From Streptomyces sp. NBC_00154 (GTDB taxonomy: Bacteria; Actinomycetota; Actinomycetes; Streptomycetales; Streptomycetaceae), in contig NZ_JAPEMI010000002.1 of NCBI RefSeq assembly GCF_026342835.1, positions 1,612,001 through 1,676,000 on the forward strand: a stretch of 64,000 bases of DNA, read 5' to 3'. The translations under genes and the position numbers were made by a program. This document shows, in pieces, positions 9,431 to 18,964 of the stretch. Each line of letters begins with the position of its first letter. The stretch's first letter is position 1. Below the pieces are notes generated by a model. That model did no database searches. It was not told the DNA's origin and worked only from the letters and a program-made list of their open reading frames with translations.

Positions 9431-9984
9431 CTGAGCCGCCACGCCTTGGAGCGCATCGACGGCGAGTCCCGGCGCATGACCCGCCTCGTCGACGACCCGC
9501 TGCTCCTCGCCCGCCTGGACGCCGGGCGCCCCCTCGAACACAAGCCGGTCGACCTGACCCTGCTGATCTCGAACGCGACGGACGACGCACGCGCCGCAGG
9601 CCCCGGCCACCATTGGCTCCTCGACCTCCCCGAAGAACCCGTCACCGTGACCGGCGACGCCCATCGCCTCCAGCAGGCCATCGGCAACCTCCTCGCCAAC
9701 GCCCGCACCCACACCCCGCCCGGCACCGACGTCACCATCGCCCTCACCATCGAGCCAACCGGCGTCTCCGTGGACGTGATCGACAACGGTCCCGGAATCC
9801 CCGAAGAGATCCAGCTCAAGTCTTCGGCCGTTTCGTCCGCGCCGACCACGCCCGCTCCCGAACCACCGGAAGCACGGGTCCGGGCCTCGCCATCGTCCAC
9901 GCCGTCATCACTGCCCACGGCGGAATGGCCACCGTCACCAGCACCTCTGGACGCACTGCCTTCCGCCTCACACTCCCCAACTGA
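9431..9984 (+). pseudogene. Sensor histidine kinase remnant (HisKA tail plus HATPase)
   Basis: The frame enters at LSRHALERIDGESRRMTRLV, the second helix of a HisKA domain, then DGLLLLARLDAGR-like sequence and an HATPase_c domain (QQAIGNLLANARTHTPPGT and IDNGPGIPEE). At about 9821 a missing base shifts the frame; the tail continues as VFGRFVRADHARSRTTGSTG then PGLAIVHAVITAHGG to a stop at 9984. The sensor region and phospho-accepting His are gone, and the G2 box reads GPGLAIV instead of GLGLAIV. It is truncated, frameshifted and non-functional. Confidence 0.8.
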
Positions 9985-10102
9985 CATCGTCAGGCCCTGC
10001 CAGCGCACCGATGGATCAGGCCCGTTCGCTCGCTACGGCGCGCATGACGACGCCGATCTTCGTGGGTTCATGGCTGGTCTCCCTCGATCTGTGGGGACCG
10101 GG

Positions 10103-12790
10103 TCAGCGCAGCCGACGCAGATACGGGTCGTGGGCATGGCGCGGGACGAGCCGGATGCGGGCGTCGAGCGTCGTGATCCCGTGCGGCCCGGCGAGCACTG
10201 GGTTGAGGTCGGCGTCGGCCAGCTGGGGCAGATCCGAGGCCATTCGCGACAGCCGATGCAGCAGCTGCTCCAGAGCACCGAGGTCGGCGGCGGGACGGCC
10301 GGCGTAGCCGAACAGCAGCGGGGAGCAGCGCGGCGAGGTCAGCAGGTCGTTCACGTCGAGCTCGGTCAGCGGGGCCAGCCGGGCTGCATGGTCGGCAAGC
10401 AGTTCGGTCGCCGTACCGCCCAGTCCGAACACCACGAGCGGTCCGAAGACCTCATCCTGGACGACCCCGGCGAACAGTTCGGTGCCGCGTTCGGCGAGAG
10501 GCTGGATGAGCACCCCGGTCATCCTGTCACCGAACCGGGTGACCAGATCACGGTGAGCGGCTCTGATCTGGGAGGCGTTGTGCAGGTCCAGGTGGAGGGC
10601 GTGCTGCTCGCTCTTGTGTAGCAACCCTGGCCAGTAGGCCTTCATCACGACCCGCCCCTCAGGCCCTGCGAGCGGCTCGGCCGCGGCGACGGCCTCGTCC
10701 TCGTCCCGCGCCCACGCCCAGGGGATCTGCGGGATGCCGAAGCAGGAGAGAAGCGCCGCGGTCGCCTGCGGATCCAGCCAGCCACCCTCTGGATTGCCGT
10801 CCAGATATGCGGCAACGAGATCTCGCGCGCGACCGGTCTCCACGTTCGGCAAATCCGGTACTGAACTCGGTAGCCGGGAGAGCCAGTCGGCGCGGGCAGC
10901 GGTTTGGGCGAGGGCACGGGCGGCGTCCTCAGCGTCCGAGTACGCGGGGACGGTGGTCTCGTCGGCGGCCGGCAGAAGCTCGACACGGGCCGCCTGGGCG
11001 GGCAGGACCGCGAGGACCGGACGGGGGAACTGCTCTGGGCCCGATGTCAGGGCGCGCACCAGATCCTCGCCGGTGGCCGTGGCGACAGCAGTAGGGACCA
11101 GTGTGACGAGCACGGCGTCCACGGCACCCTGCCGGGCCAGAAAGCCTACGCACGAACGCAGTTGCTCTTCGCCGACCGCCGCAGTGACGTCCACAGGATT
11201 GGTGGCGGTGGCACCATCCGGCAGCAGGCCAAGAAGCTCGTCCACAAGGTCGGTGCCGAGCGCCGGGACGACGAGTCCGGCATCCGTGCACGCGTCCGCG
11301 GCCAGGACTCCCGCCCCGCCCGCGTTGCTCACGACAACGACCTTGGTACCTGCGGGCAGGGGCTGTGCATGCAGCAGGGCAGCGGTGTCCAGGAGTTCGC
11401 CGATGGTGCGGGTGGCAGTGATACCGGCCTGAGTGAACAGGGCCTGCCGTGTCATGGTCGGGGTGGCCGCCGCCGCGGTATGGGAGGCCGCGGCGCGCCT
11501 TCCGGCTTCGGATCGGCCGGCGTCCACGGTGAGTACCGGCATTACCCGGGCCACCCGGCGGGCGGTGCGCGAGAAGGCGCGCGGGTTGCCGAAGGACTCC
11601 AGGTGCAGCAGCGCCAGGTCCGTGTGCCCGTCGCTCTCCCACCACTGGAGCATGTCGTTACCGCTGACGTCGTACTTGTCGCCGAGCGAGACGAAGCTGG
11701 ACACGCCGATGCCGAGCCGGGCGAGGCCGTCCAGCAGCGCGATGCCGACACCGCCTGATTGCACGGCGACTCCAGCGGTTCCCGGTCCGGGATGGCGGGC
11801 AGCGAAGGTCGCGTCGAGACGTACGCGGTCCTCCGTGTTGGCGAGCCCTAGGCAGTTGGGACCGACCAGCCGCATACCGTGTCGCCGGCACGAGCCCATC
11901 AGGCCCGCGGCCTGGTGCGTGTTCAGTCCGGCAGAGACCACGAGCAAGGCTCGCACACCAGCCGTCCCGCACTCCTCTGCCACCCCGTCGACGGATGCGG
12001 CCGGTATGGCGATGACGGCCAGGTCAGGTACCTGCGGCAGATCGGCGACGGAGCGGTAGGCGTGTACTCCGGCGATCGCTCCCGCTTCGGGGTGTACGGC
12101 GTAGGCCAGCCCGGTGTAGGAGCTGGTGCGGATGTTCCGCAGGATCGCCCGCCCTACGGAGCCGGGCTTGCGTCCCGCACCGATCACCACGACGGCCCTC
12201 GGCCGCAGCAGCGGCTGCAGGCTGACGACGTCGGCGACCCGCCCCCGGATCTCGACGGCATTCAAATAGGTTTTGTCCTCGGTGAGTTCGACCGTGCAGT
12301 GCACCTCAGGACCGTCGAAGTGACTGGTGACGCGCAGCCCCAGGTCGTGGAAGACCTTCAGCACGTCGTGATTCTCGGCCAGGGCATCCGCGCTGAACGC
12401 CGTCACCCCTGCCGTACGGCCCGCGTCCGCCAGGTGTTCCAGCAACAGCGTGGCCACACCCCGGCGGTGCCACCCATCGGCGACAGCCACCGAGATCTCG
12501 GCGGTGCTTCCTGGTGGCAGGACCTCGTATTCCGCCAGGCCCACCAGATGTCCCGCGTATTCAGCGGCCAGCGCGCGGTAGCCAGGCCGCTCGCCCGCAG
12601 CCACGCGGTCGGCGGCCTTCCCTGCGGAGGCGGGGTTGGCGGAGAAGAACCGCAGCCGCAGATTCTCCGGCGACATCTCCTGGTACAGCCGTAGCACTTC
12701 TTCGCGGTCCGCCGACCCCGCCTGGCGTATCCGCACGGTGGTGCCGTCGCCTAGCAGTGCGTGCACCGGGGCTTCCTGGATGCCGGTCAT
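10103..12790 (-). CDS. GNAT - acyl-CoA synthetase (ADP-forming) protein lysine acetyltransferase, Pat-like
   Basis: An 895-residue protein. The N-terminal ~150 residues are a GNAT acetyltransferase (ISVAVADGWHRRGVATLLLEHLADAG is the acetyl-CoA pyrophosphate loop). Residues 190-640 are the CoA-binding, flavodoxin-like part (VIGAGRKPGSVGRAILRN; AVQSGGVGIALLDGL). The end is an ATP-grasp domain (VVMKAYWPGLLHKS). These enzymes acetylate and inactivate acetyl-CoA synthetase and other metabolic enzymes; mycobacterial and streptomycete versions respond to cAMP or amino acids. The ATG at 12790 follows AAGGAG at ideal distance. A GGGCC-N4-GGCCC palindrome lies 83-96 bases upstream. Confidence 0.92.
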   Translation of the reverse strand: MTGIQEAPVHALLGDGTTVRIRQAGSADREEVLRLYQEMSPENLRLRFFSANPASAGKAADRVAAGERPGYRALAAEYAGHLVGLAEYEVLPPGSTAEISVAVADGWHRRGVATLLLEHLADAGRTAGVTAFSADALAENHDVLKVFHDLGLRVTSHFDGPEVHCTVELTEDKTYLNAVEIRGRVADVVSLQPLLRPRAVVVIGAGRKPGSVGRAILRNIRTSSYTGLAYAVHPEAGAIAGVHAYRSVADLPQVPDLAVIAIPAASVDGVAEECGTAGVRALLVVSAGLNTHQAAGLMGSCRRHGMRLVGPNCLGLANTEDRVRLDATFAARHPGPGTAGVAVQSGGVGIALLDGLARLGIGVSSFVSLGDKYDVSGNDMLQWWESDGHTDLALLHLESFGNPRAFSRTARRVARVMPVLTVDAGRSEAGRRAAASHTAAAATPTMTRQALFTQAGITATRTIGELLDTAALLHAQPLPAGTKVVVVSNAGGAGVLAADACTDAGLVVPALGTDLVDELLGLLPDGATATNPVDVTAAVGEEQLRSCVGFLARQGAVDAVLVTLVPTAVATATGEDLVRALTSGPEQFPRPVLAVLPAQAARVELLPAADETTVPAYSDAEDAARALAQTAARADWLSRLPSSVPDLPNVETGRARDLVAAYLDGNPEGGWLDPQATAALLSCFGIPQIPWAWARDEDEAVAAAEPLAGPEGRVVMKAYWPGLLHKSEQHALHLDLHNASQIRAAHRDLVTRFGDRMTGVLIQPLAERGTELFAGVVQDEVFGPLVVFGLGGTATELLADHAARLAPLTELDVNDLLTSPRCSPLLFGYAGRPAADLGALEQLLHRLSRMASDLPQLADADLNPVLAGPHGITTLDARIRLVPRHAHDPYLRRLR

Positions 12791-12872
12791 CGCAAGATCT
12801 CCTTCCGAACGCTTCCTCTTCAGTGTCCGGCGCGTGCTCCATGGGCCACAGGGGCTGAGCGGGTAAGCGGCC

Positions 12873-12886
12873 GGGCCGATTGGCCC
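12873..12886. promoter_or_regulatory. GGGCC-N4-GGCCC palindrome (candidate DosR/OsdR-type box 3)
   Basis: GGGCCGATTGGCCC lies 83-96 bases upstream of the Pat-like gene, with a weaker relative (GGGCCACAGGGGCT) at 12843-12856 closer to the start. It has the same 5-4-5 symmetry as the sites at 3037 and 6292. Confidence 0.5.
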
Positions 12887-12922
12887 CAGTACCCCGCCCG
12901 TGCGGTCCGCCTCGAGGTGCAT

Positions 12923-13535
12923 TGGCCGGGCTGAGGGCTTGGTGGAATTGGCGGCGGGCCTGACCCGGGGTGATCGTTAGGAGCACGGTTCGAGCCGAGG
13001 CTAGGCGATCGCTGGCGCCCGGCCGCATGCGGTACGGGTGAAGCAGTTCATGGCGCACTGCGGGCCGTCCGGACGTGTCGTTCTGCCTGGTCCGGCCGGC
13101 GTCCGTCACAACCCGCACTGCGGTGCGCGGGTTGATCAACGAACTGATCCGGCTTTAATGGCCCTGGTTTCTGGGTGGTCGGTCGGATTAAGAAGCCGGA
13201 AATCTCCGCGATGGGTGGCAGCGCGGCCACCTATTGCGCTGTCCGCGGCTGAGCAACCCAGCTGTACCTCAAGATCAGACAAGCCCACAACTCAGTTTGA
13301 TTGCCTGATCGCGGCCACCCACAACTCTTTCGTCTCACCCGTTTAGTGCTGGAGCCTCGATAGTTTCTCGCGGCACAACATCGAGAGCCGGTGATTGAGT
13401 ACCCCGCTGATCGGATGGAATCAGGATCCTCACCGTTGGCTACACACCACAGGAGCGGTCTCCCGTCTGCGATGTTGCTGTACCAAAGTGTCAACTGGTG
13501 GAGGAGGGAGTCTCTTTCGGGTCTAACCTGGCTTC
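12923..13535. other. Intergenic region without recognisable gene
   Basis: About 610 bases between the divergent Pat-like and P-loop kinase genes. The short frames on both strands show no family features. Just before the kinase start there is TAACCT at 13524-13529, seven bases from the GTG, suggesting a -10 element and a leaderless message. Confidence 0.5.
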
Positions 13536-14039
13536 GTGACGCAGCAATTGAGCACGGTGGTGCTGATGTGTGGTCCTCCGGGAGCGGGCAAGACCACCTA
13601 CGCGATGGAGCTGGTGCGACGCGGTTACGTTCGGCTTTCGATTGACGAGGTGGTCTGGCAACGACTCGGGCAGCGCGATGCCGGCCTGGTGCTGGAGGCG
13701 GAGGCGTTCGACCAGCTCAAGGAAGAGGTCCGCCGCGAGCAGCGGCAGGAACTGGTCGAGCTGATGTTGGCGGGGCGCGATGTGGTGGTGGACTACAGCT
13801 TCTGGAGTCGTGCCGCCCGCGATGATTACAAGGCGCTCATCGAGAACCACGGCTGCCGTTGGGAACTGGTCCACCTCAAGGCCGATCGGACGACGCTGGA
13901 GCGGCGCCTCGAAGTACGGAATGGCGAGGAAGACGCTAACTCCGTCACCGTGGATGAGACGCTGTTCAACCGCTACCTTGCCAACTTCGAGGAACCGAAC
14001 GGTGAGGGTGAGCAGGTCGTCATGCAGTCCTCGACGTGA
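13536..14039 (+). CDS. P-loop ATP-binding kinase (AAA_33/zeta-toxin-like)
   Basis: A 167-residue protein with Walker A GPPGAGKTT at residues 13-21 and the layout of small AAA_33 kinases (LSIDEVVWQRLG; VVVDYSFWSRAARDDYKALI; LKADRTTLERRLEVRN). Members phosphorylate small molecules, nucleotides or antibiotics; the substrate cannot be read from sequence. The start is GTG without a Shine-Dalgarno sequence, but a TAACCT hexamer sits seven bases upstream, so a leaderless transcript is plausible. The last residues (VVMQSST) run into the transposase remnant that begins about 14020, so the native C-terminus may have been altered. Confidence 0.82.
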   Translation: MTQQLSTVVLMCGPPGAGKTTYAMELVRRGYVRLSIDEVVWQRLGQRDAGLVLEAEAFDQLKEEVRREQRQELVELMLAGRDVVVDYSFWSRAARDDYKALIENHGCRWELVHLKADRTTLERRLEVRNGEEDANSVTVDETLFNRYLANFEEPNGEGEQVVMQSST

Positions 14040-14790
14040 GCACCTGAAACCGTTCGGCGGAGAGGGGACGCCCGTCCCAGTGGATGCCTTTCTCGCTGCG
14101 GATCCGCGCACGCTTACGGCGTTGGGCTGCCAGCACGTCGTGACGGCGCGCGTTGGCGTTGCGCCGGCGCAGGTAGGCGTGCCGGGCGTGGGTCTGCACG
14201 GTGTGGTTGCGGTGGTTGGAGTTGGCCACGGTGAACTGCCGCAGCGGTCCGAAGTGGGCCTCGATCGGGTTGGCTCAGGACGCGTAGGTCGGGGTGAAGC
14301 ACAGCTCGACCCGGTTCTTCTTGGCCCAGCGCAGGATGGGCCGGCGGTGTGGGATGACGAGGCCGGCGCCCCGGTAGCCGCAGTCGGCGATGGTCGTCGT
14401 CTTTCCGATGGCGGCCTTGGCACCGGATTCCTCCCAGCCGCGGGAGCCGTGGCGATTGCCCGGCAGGGGTCGGCCTACCACGACGACCAGTCGGGTGTCG
14501 GCGTCGATGACCAACTGATGAGCCGTGGACTAGCGATAGTGCTTCGACTGCTCGGCCACTGAATGGTCCCGGGCGGGCACGAGAGTGCCGTCGACGATGA
14601 GCACAGCGTCCTTGCGGAACCGCTGCCTCGGCTGGAACGCGAGCAGCGGGCCGAGATGATCGATGATCCGGTTCGCTGCCGACTTCGAGACCCCGAACAG
14701 CGGGGCCAGCTGGCGCATCGTCAAGTTCGCGCGCCAGTACGCCGCGACCAGCAGAATGCGATCCTCGAGTCTGCACAGCAACGATGGCGA
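14020..14790 (-). pseudogene. Composite transposase remnant (IS5-type front fused in frame to IS630-type end)
   Basis: One continuous minus-strand frame broken by TAG (14530) and TGA (14275). The front part (LEDRILLVAAYWRANLTMRQ; FRKDAVLIVDGTLVPARDHS; GYRGAGLVIPHRR) is the HTH and first catalytic Asp region of IS5-group transposases. It passes directly into LRWAKKNRVELCFTPTYAS, stop, ANPIEAHFGPLRQFT, the last catalytic segment typical of IS630-type enzymes (normally SWLNPIE). The second stop replaces the Trp. Neither half has its full partner domain, so this is a recombined relic. The 5' limit is approximate. Confidence 0.75.
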
Positions 14791-14917
14791 GCGGTGAACG
14801 CACCCCACCTCGTCGCCCTGGTTCGGGCCGGAGCCTGCTTCGAACGCGGCCACCTCGTCGAACGGTCCGAGCAGGCAGTGGCATAGCCTCAGAGCCGACC
14901 AGGCTGGAGTCTTCACC

Positions 14918-15388
14918 ATGAACCACGTTCCACTGCGCCTGGAGCGCACCACCGATCGCGATGTGCACGACGACCTGCTGCTACGGCTGGGCGATCGGCA
15001 CACCTGCGATTCGTTCTACTTCGCCAACGACGACTCCGTGCAGGCGGGCCAGGGCGTCATGGACGGCCTCCGGCGACTCCTCGACCAGTGGGGAGAGCAC
15101 CTTCAACGGCTACGCCCCTCCGGGGGCAACGTCTTTCTCCCCTTCGACTTCTCCGACGAGGGCACCGCTTGGTTGCGCATCTCGTCACCGGACGGGAACC
15201 AAGCCACTATTCAGGCGGGCTGCAGTGGTATCCAGGGGTGGAGCTTCTACCCTTCGGACTTCGCCGAGACCGCAGCGAGGGCCGACGACTTCGACCCCTT
15301 CACCGATGCCTCCGTTGAATGCGAACTTGACGACCTCATTACAGCAGTGGCGCAGAACCGGGACTCGCTCACCCATCGACACAAGTAG
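14918..15388 (+). CDS. Hypothetical protein
   Basis: A 156-residue acidic protein without membrane segments or a family I recognise. It opens MNHVPLRLERTTDRDVHDDL and contains a FLPFDFSDEGTAWLRISSPDG stretch predicted to be beta-rich; size and composition resemble small immunity or SMI1-like proteins, but this is not a firm match. GGAG lies seven bases before the ATG. It is divergent from the transposase relic and convergent with the next membrane protein gene. Confidence 0.7.
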   Translation: MNHVPLRLERTTDRDVHDDLLLRLGDRHTCDSFYFANDDSVQAGQGVMDGLRRLLDQWGEHLQRLRPSGGNVFLPFDFSDEGTAWLRISSPDGNQATIQAGCSGIQGWSFYPSDFAETAARADDFDPFTDASVECELDDLITAVAQNRDSLTHRHK

Positions 15389-15429
15389 CCGATCCACAGG
15401 TCTCGACGATTCCTCCTCCTGACCAGGGG

Positions 15430-15858
15430 CTACGGGAGACCTCTTTGGTCGTCGTGCCCCTTCCTCCATGGGTAGCCGTAGTGGTCCAAACGCTTCCGTT
15501 CGCCTATGACGCGAAGGCCCGAAAACGCGCCCATAGCCAAGCTGCAAAGGGTGACCTGCGGGTCCACCCTCCCAAGAGCCAAGGCGGAGAGGCCGCCGAA
15601 AAAGAGGGTGCCGACGAACCCGCAGAGCACCGGATGGCGCAGGAACCGCCCGCGTGGCCGCGGGGGTGTCTGATCGCCAGCCAACCAGCGGTCGACCGCC
15701 CAAAACGCCCGTTTGAGTGCGCCTATCACCACGCCCCCATATCGCCGACCTTCCCTGCTGCGGCTTGAGTGGTCGTAGAGGTCCGGGAGCAGTGCAGTCA
15801 CGAGACCGGCGGCGATTGAGCCCGGATCCACCGGTTGATGTCTGGAGTGTGAGGTCAT
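15430..15858 (-). CDS. Small membrane protein of unknown function
   Basis: A 142-residue protein with two hydrophobic stretches near residues 73-96 (HPVLCGFVGTLFFGGLSALAL) and 101-117, followed by a basic tail (RVIGERKRLDHYGYPWRKGHDD). No known domain. An AAGG-containing site precedes the ATG at 15858. The codon bias fits a real gene. It ends convergently with the hypothetical gene at 14918. Confidence 0.6.
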   Translation of the reverse strand: MTSHSRHQPVDPGSIAAGLVTALLPDLYDHSSRSREGRRYGGVVIGALKRAFWAVDRWLAGDQTPPRPRGRFLRHPVLCGFVGTLFFGGLSALALGRVDPQVTLCSLAMGAFSGLRVIGERKRLDHYGYPWRKGHDDQRGLP

Positions 15859-15963
15859 GAAACGAAGAGATACCTTGTGACCTGCAATGATGGGACTTCT
15901 CTACGGTTCCATCCGGAAAGTGCAGCAAGGCATCTCTCAGGTGCAATCTTCCCATGCTCCCGT

Positions 15964-15993
15964 AACCGGGAATCCGGCCGGTGGATCCGGGTT
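15964..15993 (+). repeat. IS1380-like 30-bp end sequence, copy 1
   Basis: A nearly palindromic 30-mer running AACCGGGAATC...GGATCCGGGTT. It is 29/30 identical and in the same orientation to 18965-18994, which lies just beyond the IS1380-family transposase remnant. No transposase adjoins this copy, so it is a solo end. The two copies bracket the lectin gene. Confidence 0.7.
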
Positions 15994-16202
15994 CAATGTC
16001 GTGGTGACGCGTGAGGACGCAGCCAGGGGTAAGCCCGCGCCGGATCTGTTCGGCCGGTGCAGCCGCCCATCGACCTCGCCTCCCGCCGGCGACACTGATG
16101 CGGCCGCCTGGCCGCCCGCCCGGCCGGGTGACACGAGATGTGCAGCGCTGGCCCGCTGCATGTGCAGCGGGTGCAGCGGGTGCAGCAGGAGCCGGCGGTG
16201 GG

Positions 16203-17837
16203 TCAGGGGGTGTAACCCACCCAGGAGTGAGCCAGATTGGAGGAGCCGCAGGTCCACTGGGTGGAGTTGGCTCCGTTGTCCAAGCTGCCGCCGTAGATCG
16301 TCAGGCACAGACCGCTGTTGCCGTTGACCAGCATCGAACCGCCGCCGGCGGCTCCGGTCACCCGGGTCCACTGCTGAGCAGCGCTGCCGTTGCACACCCA
16401 TTGCGTGGCGTTGGCTCCGTTGGAGGTGCTGGCGCCGTAGATCGTCAGACAGCGGTCGCTCTGGAAGTTGCGGATCTCGGAGCCGTTCCAGTACCAGTTC
16501 TCGCCCGAGTGGCCGTTGCAGTCCCACTGCACGACGTACGCCCCGTTGTTGAGGCTGGAGCCGTACGGGGTCAGGCACTTGTCGCTGTTGACGTTCCGGA
16601 AGCGCACCGTGGTGATGGCGCGTGCGGTGGGGGAGAAGTCGAAGACCAGCCGCTGCGGGTACGGCTGCGTGCTCTGAGCCACCTCGTTCACGCCGCGGAT
16701 GCGGTCGGTGGAGGCGTCCCAGTCCAGGTTCTGCGTCATGTCGGGCACCGCGGTGAGGACGGACGGAGCGGCGCCAGGGGTGCCCTTGTGGACGCAGGCG
16801 GGCTCGCGGTAGCTCACGTCGAAGCTGGACGGGCACGCGCCACTGATGAAGAACGAGCCCTGGGCGTAGAGGACGCCCTGCATGCCCCACACCGGCGATG
16901 TCCGAGCGGCCATGGCCGTGCTGTCGCCGGTGGTCGCCCCGCTGTCGGCCCTGGGCAGCCCGGTGCTGAGGTTGAACGGCCATCTGATGATCCGGGCCCC
17001 GGCGGCGCCCCTGAGGTACTCGTTCGAGGTCAGCGCATTGTTCGAGCGGTCGAAGCTGAGCCCGTTCAGGCAGGGCGACCCGCCAGTGGAGACCGAGCAG
17101 CTGGTGCTGGCGTCCGCAGGCGTCCTGTAGGTGTGGCGGATCGGCAGGACGTACGAGTTGTCCGGGGCGATCTTCAGGTCGGAGAGAGAGGCGACGCGCA
17201 GGTACCGTCCCCCAGCAAGCAGCAGGTTGTTGCCGTACCAGACCACGCCGTCGGCGTGGCTGGTCAGCTTCCCGAGGGAGTAACCGGAGCCGTCGGCTGA
17301 CACCTCGATCAGCGAGACGTCGAAGTAGGTCGGGGTGGCGGAGCCGCGATCCGTGAACCGCAGCCGGGCTACCTCGCTAGCGTCGTGCCAGGAGGTCACC
17401 TCCCAGCGGCGCGAGTTCCAGGTGCCGTCGCCAGAAGCGTTGTGCGGGACCGAGAAGCCCTGCGGAGCCCAGCCGTTGGTACCGTTGTCGTCCGCGTCGT
17501 CGTTCCAGCAGTAGCCGTCGGCGTCGACGCCCGGGTTGAAGGGCGTCGGGTAGCACAGACCCGCCTTGCCCGTTTCCCTGTTGGCCACCTCCGGCAGAGT
17601 GACCGGCCTGTAGTCCGGATCGGAAGACAGGGCGGTGATGCCCTTGTCGCTGCTATCAGACACGTAGCGCAGCTTCAACTGCGCGACGGCGGTCGAGTCG
17701 ACGGGAGATATGGGGGTGGCGGCGTACGCCATCCCTGCGCCGCCCATGCACAGACCGGCGAGCAGTACCGCGCCGAACGCGGCCGAGCTGAGCGAGCGCA
17801 ACGCGCGGCGCCAGGTCAGATGATTGTGTTTTTTCAC
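16203..17837 (-). CDS. Secreted protein with C-terminal ricin-type beta-trefoil lectin domain
   Basis: A 544-residue protein. Residues 1-39 form a signal peptide (KKHNHLTWRRALRS, hydrophobic core, cleavage after AYA). The middle ~370 residues are a Trp/Asp-rich extracellular region I do not recognise as a catalytic domain; it includes WNDDADDNGTNGWAPQGFSV. The last ~135 residues are a ricin B lectin with QxW repeats (VQWDCNGHSGENWYW, TQWVCNGSAAQQW, TQWTCGSS). It probably binds polysaccharide outside the cell. The GTG start at 17837 is the only one that gives a proper signal peptide; the ribosome site is weak. It lies between two IS1380-like ends. Confidence 0.88.
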   Translation of the reverse strand: MKKHNHLTWRRALRSLSSAAFGAVLLAGLCMGGAGMAYAATPISPVDSTAVAQLKLRYVSDSSDKGITALSSDPDYRPVTLPEVANRETGKAGLCYPTPFNPGVDADGYCWNDDADDNGTNGWAPQGFSVPHNASGDGTWNSRRWEVTSWHDASEVARLRFTDRGSATPTYFDVSLIEVSADGSGYSLGKLTSHADGVVWYGNNLLLAGGRYLRVASLSDLKIAPDNSYVLPIRHTYRTPADASTSCSVSTGGSPCLNGLSFDRSNNALTSNEYLRGAAGARIIRWPFNLSTGLPRADSGATTGDSTAMAARTSPVWGMQGVLYAQGSFFISGACPSSFDVSYREPACVHKGTPGAAPSVLTAVPDMTQNLDWDASTDRIRGVNEVAQSTQPYPQRLVFDFSPTARAITTVRFRNVNSDKCLTPYGSSLNNGAYVVQWDCNGHSGENWYWNGSEIRNFQSDRCLTIYGASTSNGANATQWVCNGSAAQQWTRVTGAAGGGSMLVNGNSGLCLTIYGGSLDNGANSTQWTCGSSNLAHSWVGYTP

Positions 17838-17932
17838 CCGGCAAAGCTTAGGCGTTGCTGATGGGGAGTCAGTGTGCAGGTGGAGGCGGTCCGGTGGCTC
17901 GGCGTACCGCCCCAGCGATGTCTTGTGGTTGA

Positions 17933-18844
17933 GGCTGCGGCTACTCCAAGGTGAAGGGCTTGAACGCGCTGCTGGCCGTACTGTCCACGCCGCTTGCCGC
18001 GCCGGTGATCGCCGCGACCCGCCTGCGCAAGGGCGCCACCGGTTCGGTGCGCGGGGCCGCGTCCTTCGTCGCCGAGACGTTGCGCACGGCGCGTGCCTGC
18101 GGCGCGGGCGGGCTGCTGGTGATGCGGGCGGACTCCGCGTTCTACGCGAGCGAGGTGATCGCCGCCTGCCGGGCGCTGGGTGCACGCTTCTCGGTCACCG
18201 CCCGGATGAACGCCTCGATCAAGCGGGCGATCGCCACCATCGACGAGGACGCCTGGACGGCGATCAAGTACCCGAAGGCCGTGTGGGACGAGGAGGGCCA
18301 GTGCTGGGTCTCGGACGCGGAGATCGCCGAGGTCGAGTACACCGCGTTCACGTCCAGGCCGAAGAAGCAGCAGGTCACCGCCCGACTGATCGTGCGCCGC
18401 GTGAAGCGGCTCAACCCCGACGCCCAACTCCAGGGACGCGGCGAGCTGTTCAGCGTCTACCGCTACCACTGCGCGTTCACCGACTCCCCGCTAACGCTGG
18501 TCGACGCCGAGAAGGACCACCGCCGCCACGCCGTGGTGGAACAAGTGATCGCGGATGTGATGAGCGGGCCGCTGGCCCACATGCCGTCGGGTGACTTCCA
18601 GGCCAACGCCGCCTGGCTCGCCCTGGCCGCGATCACCCACAACCTGATGCGCGCCACCGGGACGCTGGCCTCCGCCTTCCACGCCAAGGCGACCACAAGC
18701 ACCCTGCGTGCCCAGCTCATCTGCGTTCCGGCCCGGATCGCTCGCGGAGCCCGGCGCCTCACGCTCCGCATGCCCAGGAACTGGCCCTGGCAGGAGGCCT
18801 GGCTGCACATGTTCGCCGTCCTGCAGGCCCCACCACACCGCTGA
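17933..18844 (+). pseudogene. IS1380-family transposase, 5'-truncated
   Basis: The frame starts abruptly after a TGA at 17930 with GCGYSKVKGLNALLAVLSTP and runs to a TGA at 18844, covering the C-terminal two thirds of an IS1380 enzyme (VMRADSAFYASEVIAACRAL; DEDAWTAIKYPKAVWDEEGQ; RLIVRRVKRLNPDAQ; AVVEQVIADVMSGPLAHMPS). The N-terminal region with the first catalytic residue is missing. The 3' end of the element, with its 30-bp end sequence, survives at 18965-18994. It cannot transpose by itself. Confidence 0.85.
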
Positions 18845-18964
18845 CGCCCCATCCACCCGCCCCGCAAAGGGCCCGAGACCTGTGCACATGTGGAAAAGCT
18901 GGGCAGACCAGCGACTGCCGGATGCCTTCCGACAGCCCACCGACCCGAAACCCGCTAAACGATC

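Noticed and set aside
9446..10621. 391-codon plus-strand frame extending from the kinase remnant
   Set aside because: Kinase similarity ends at the frameshift near 9821; the rest is out of frame for the kinase and then antisense to the Pat-like gene.
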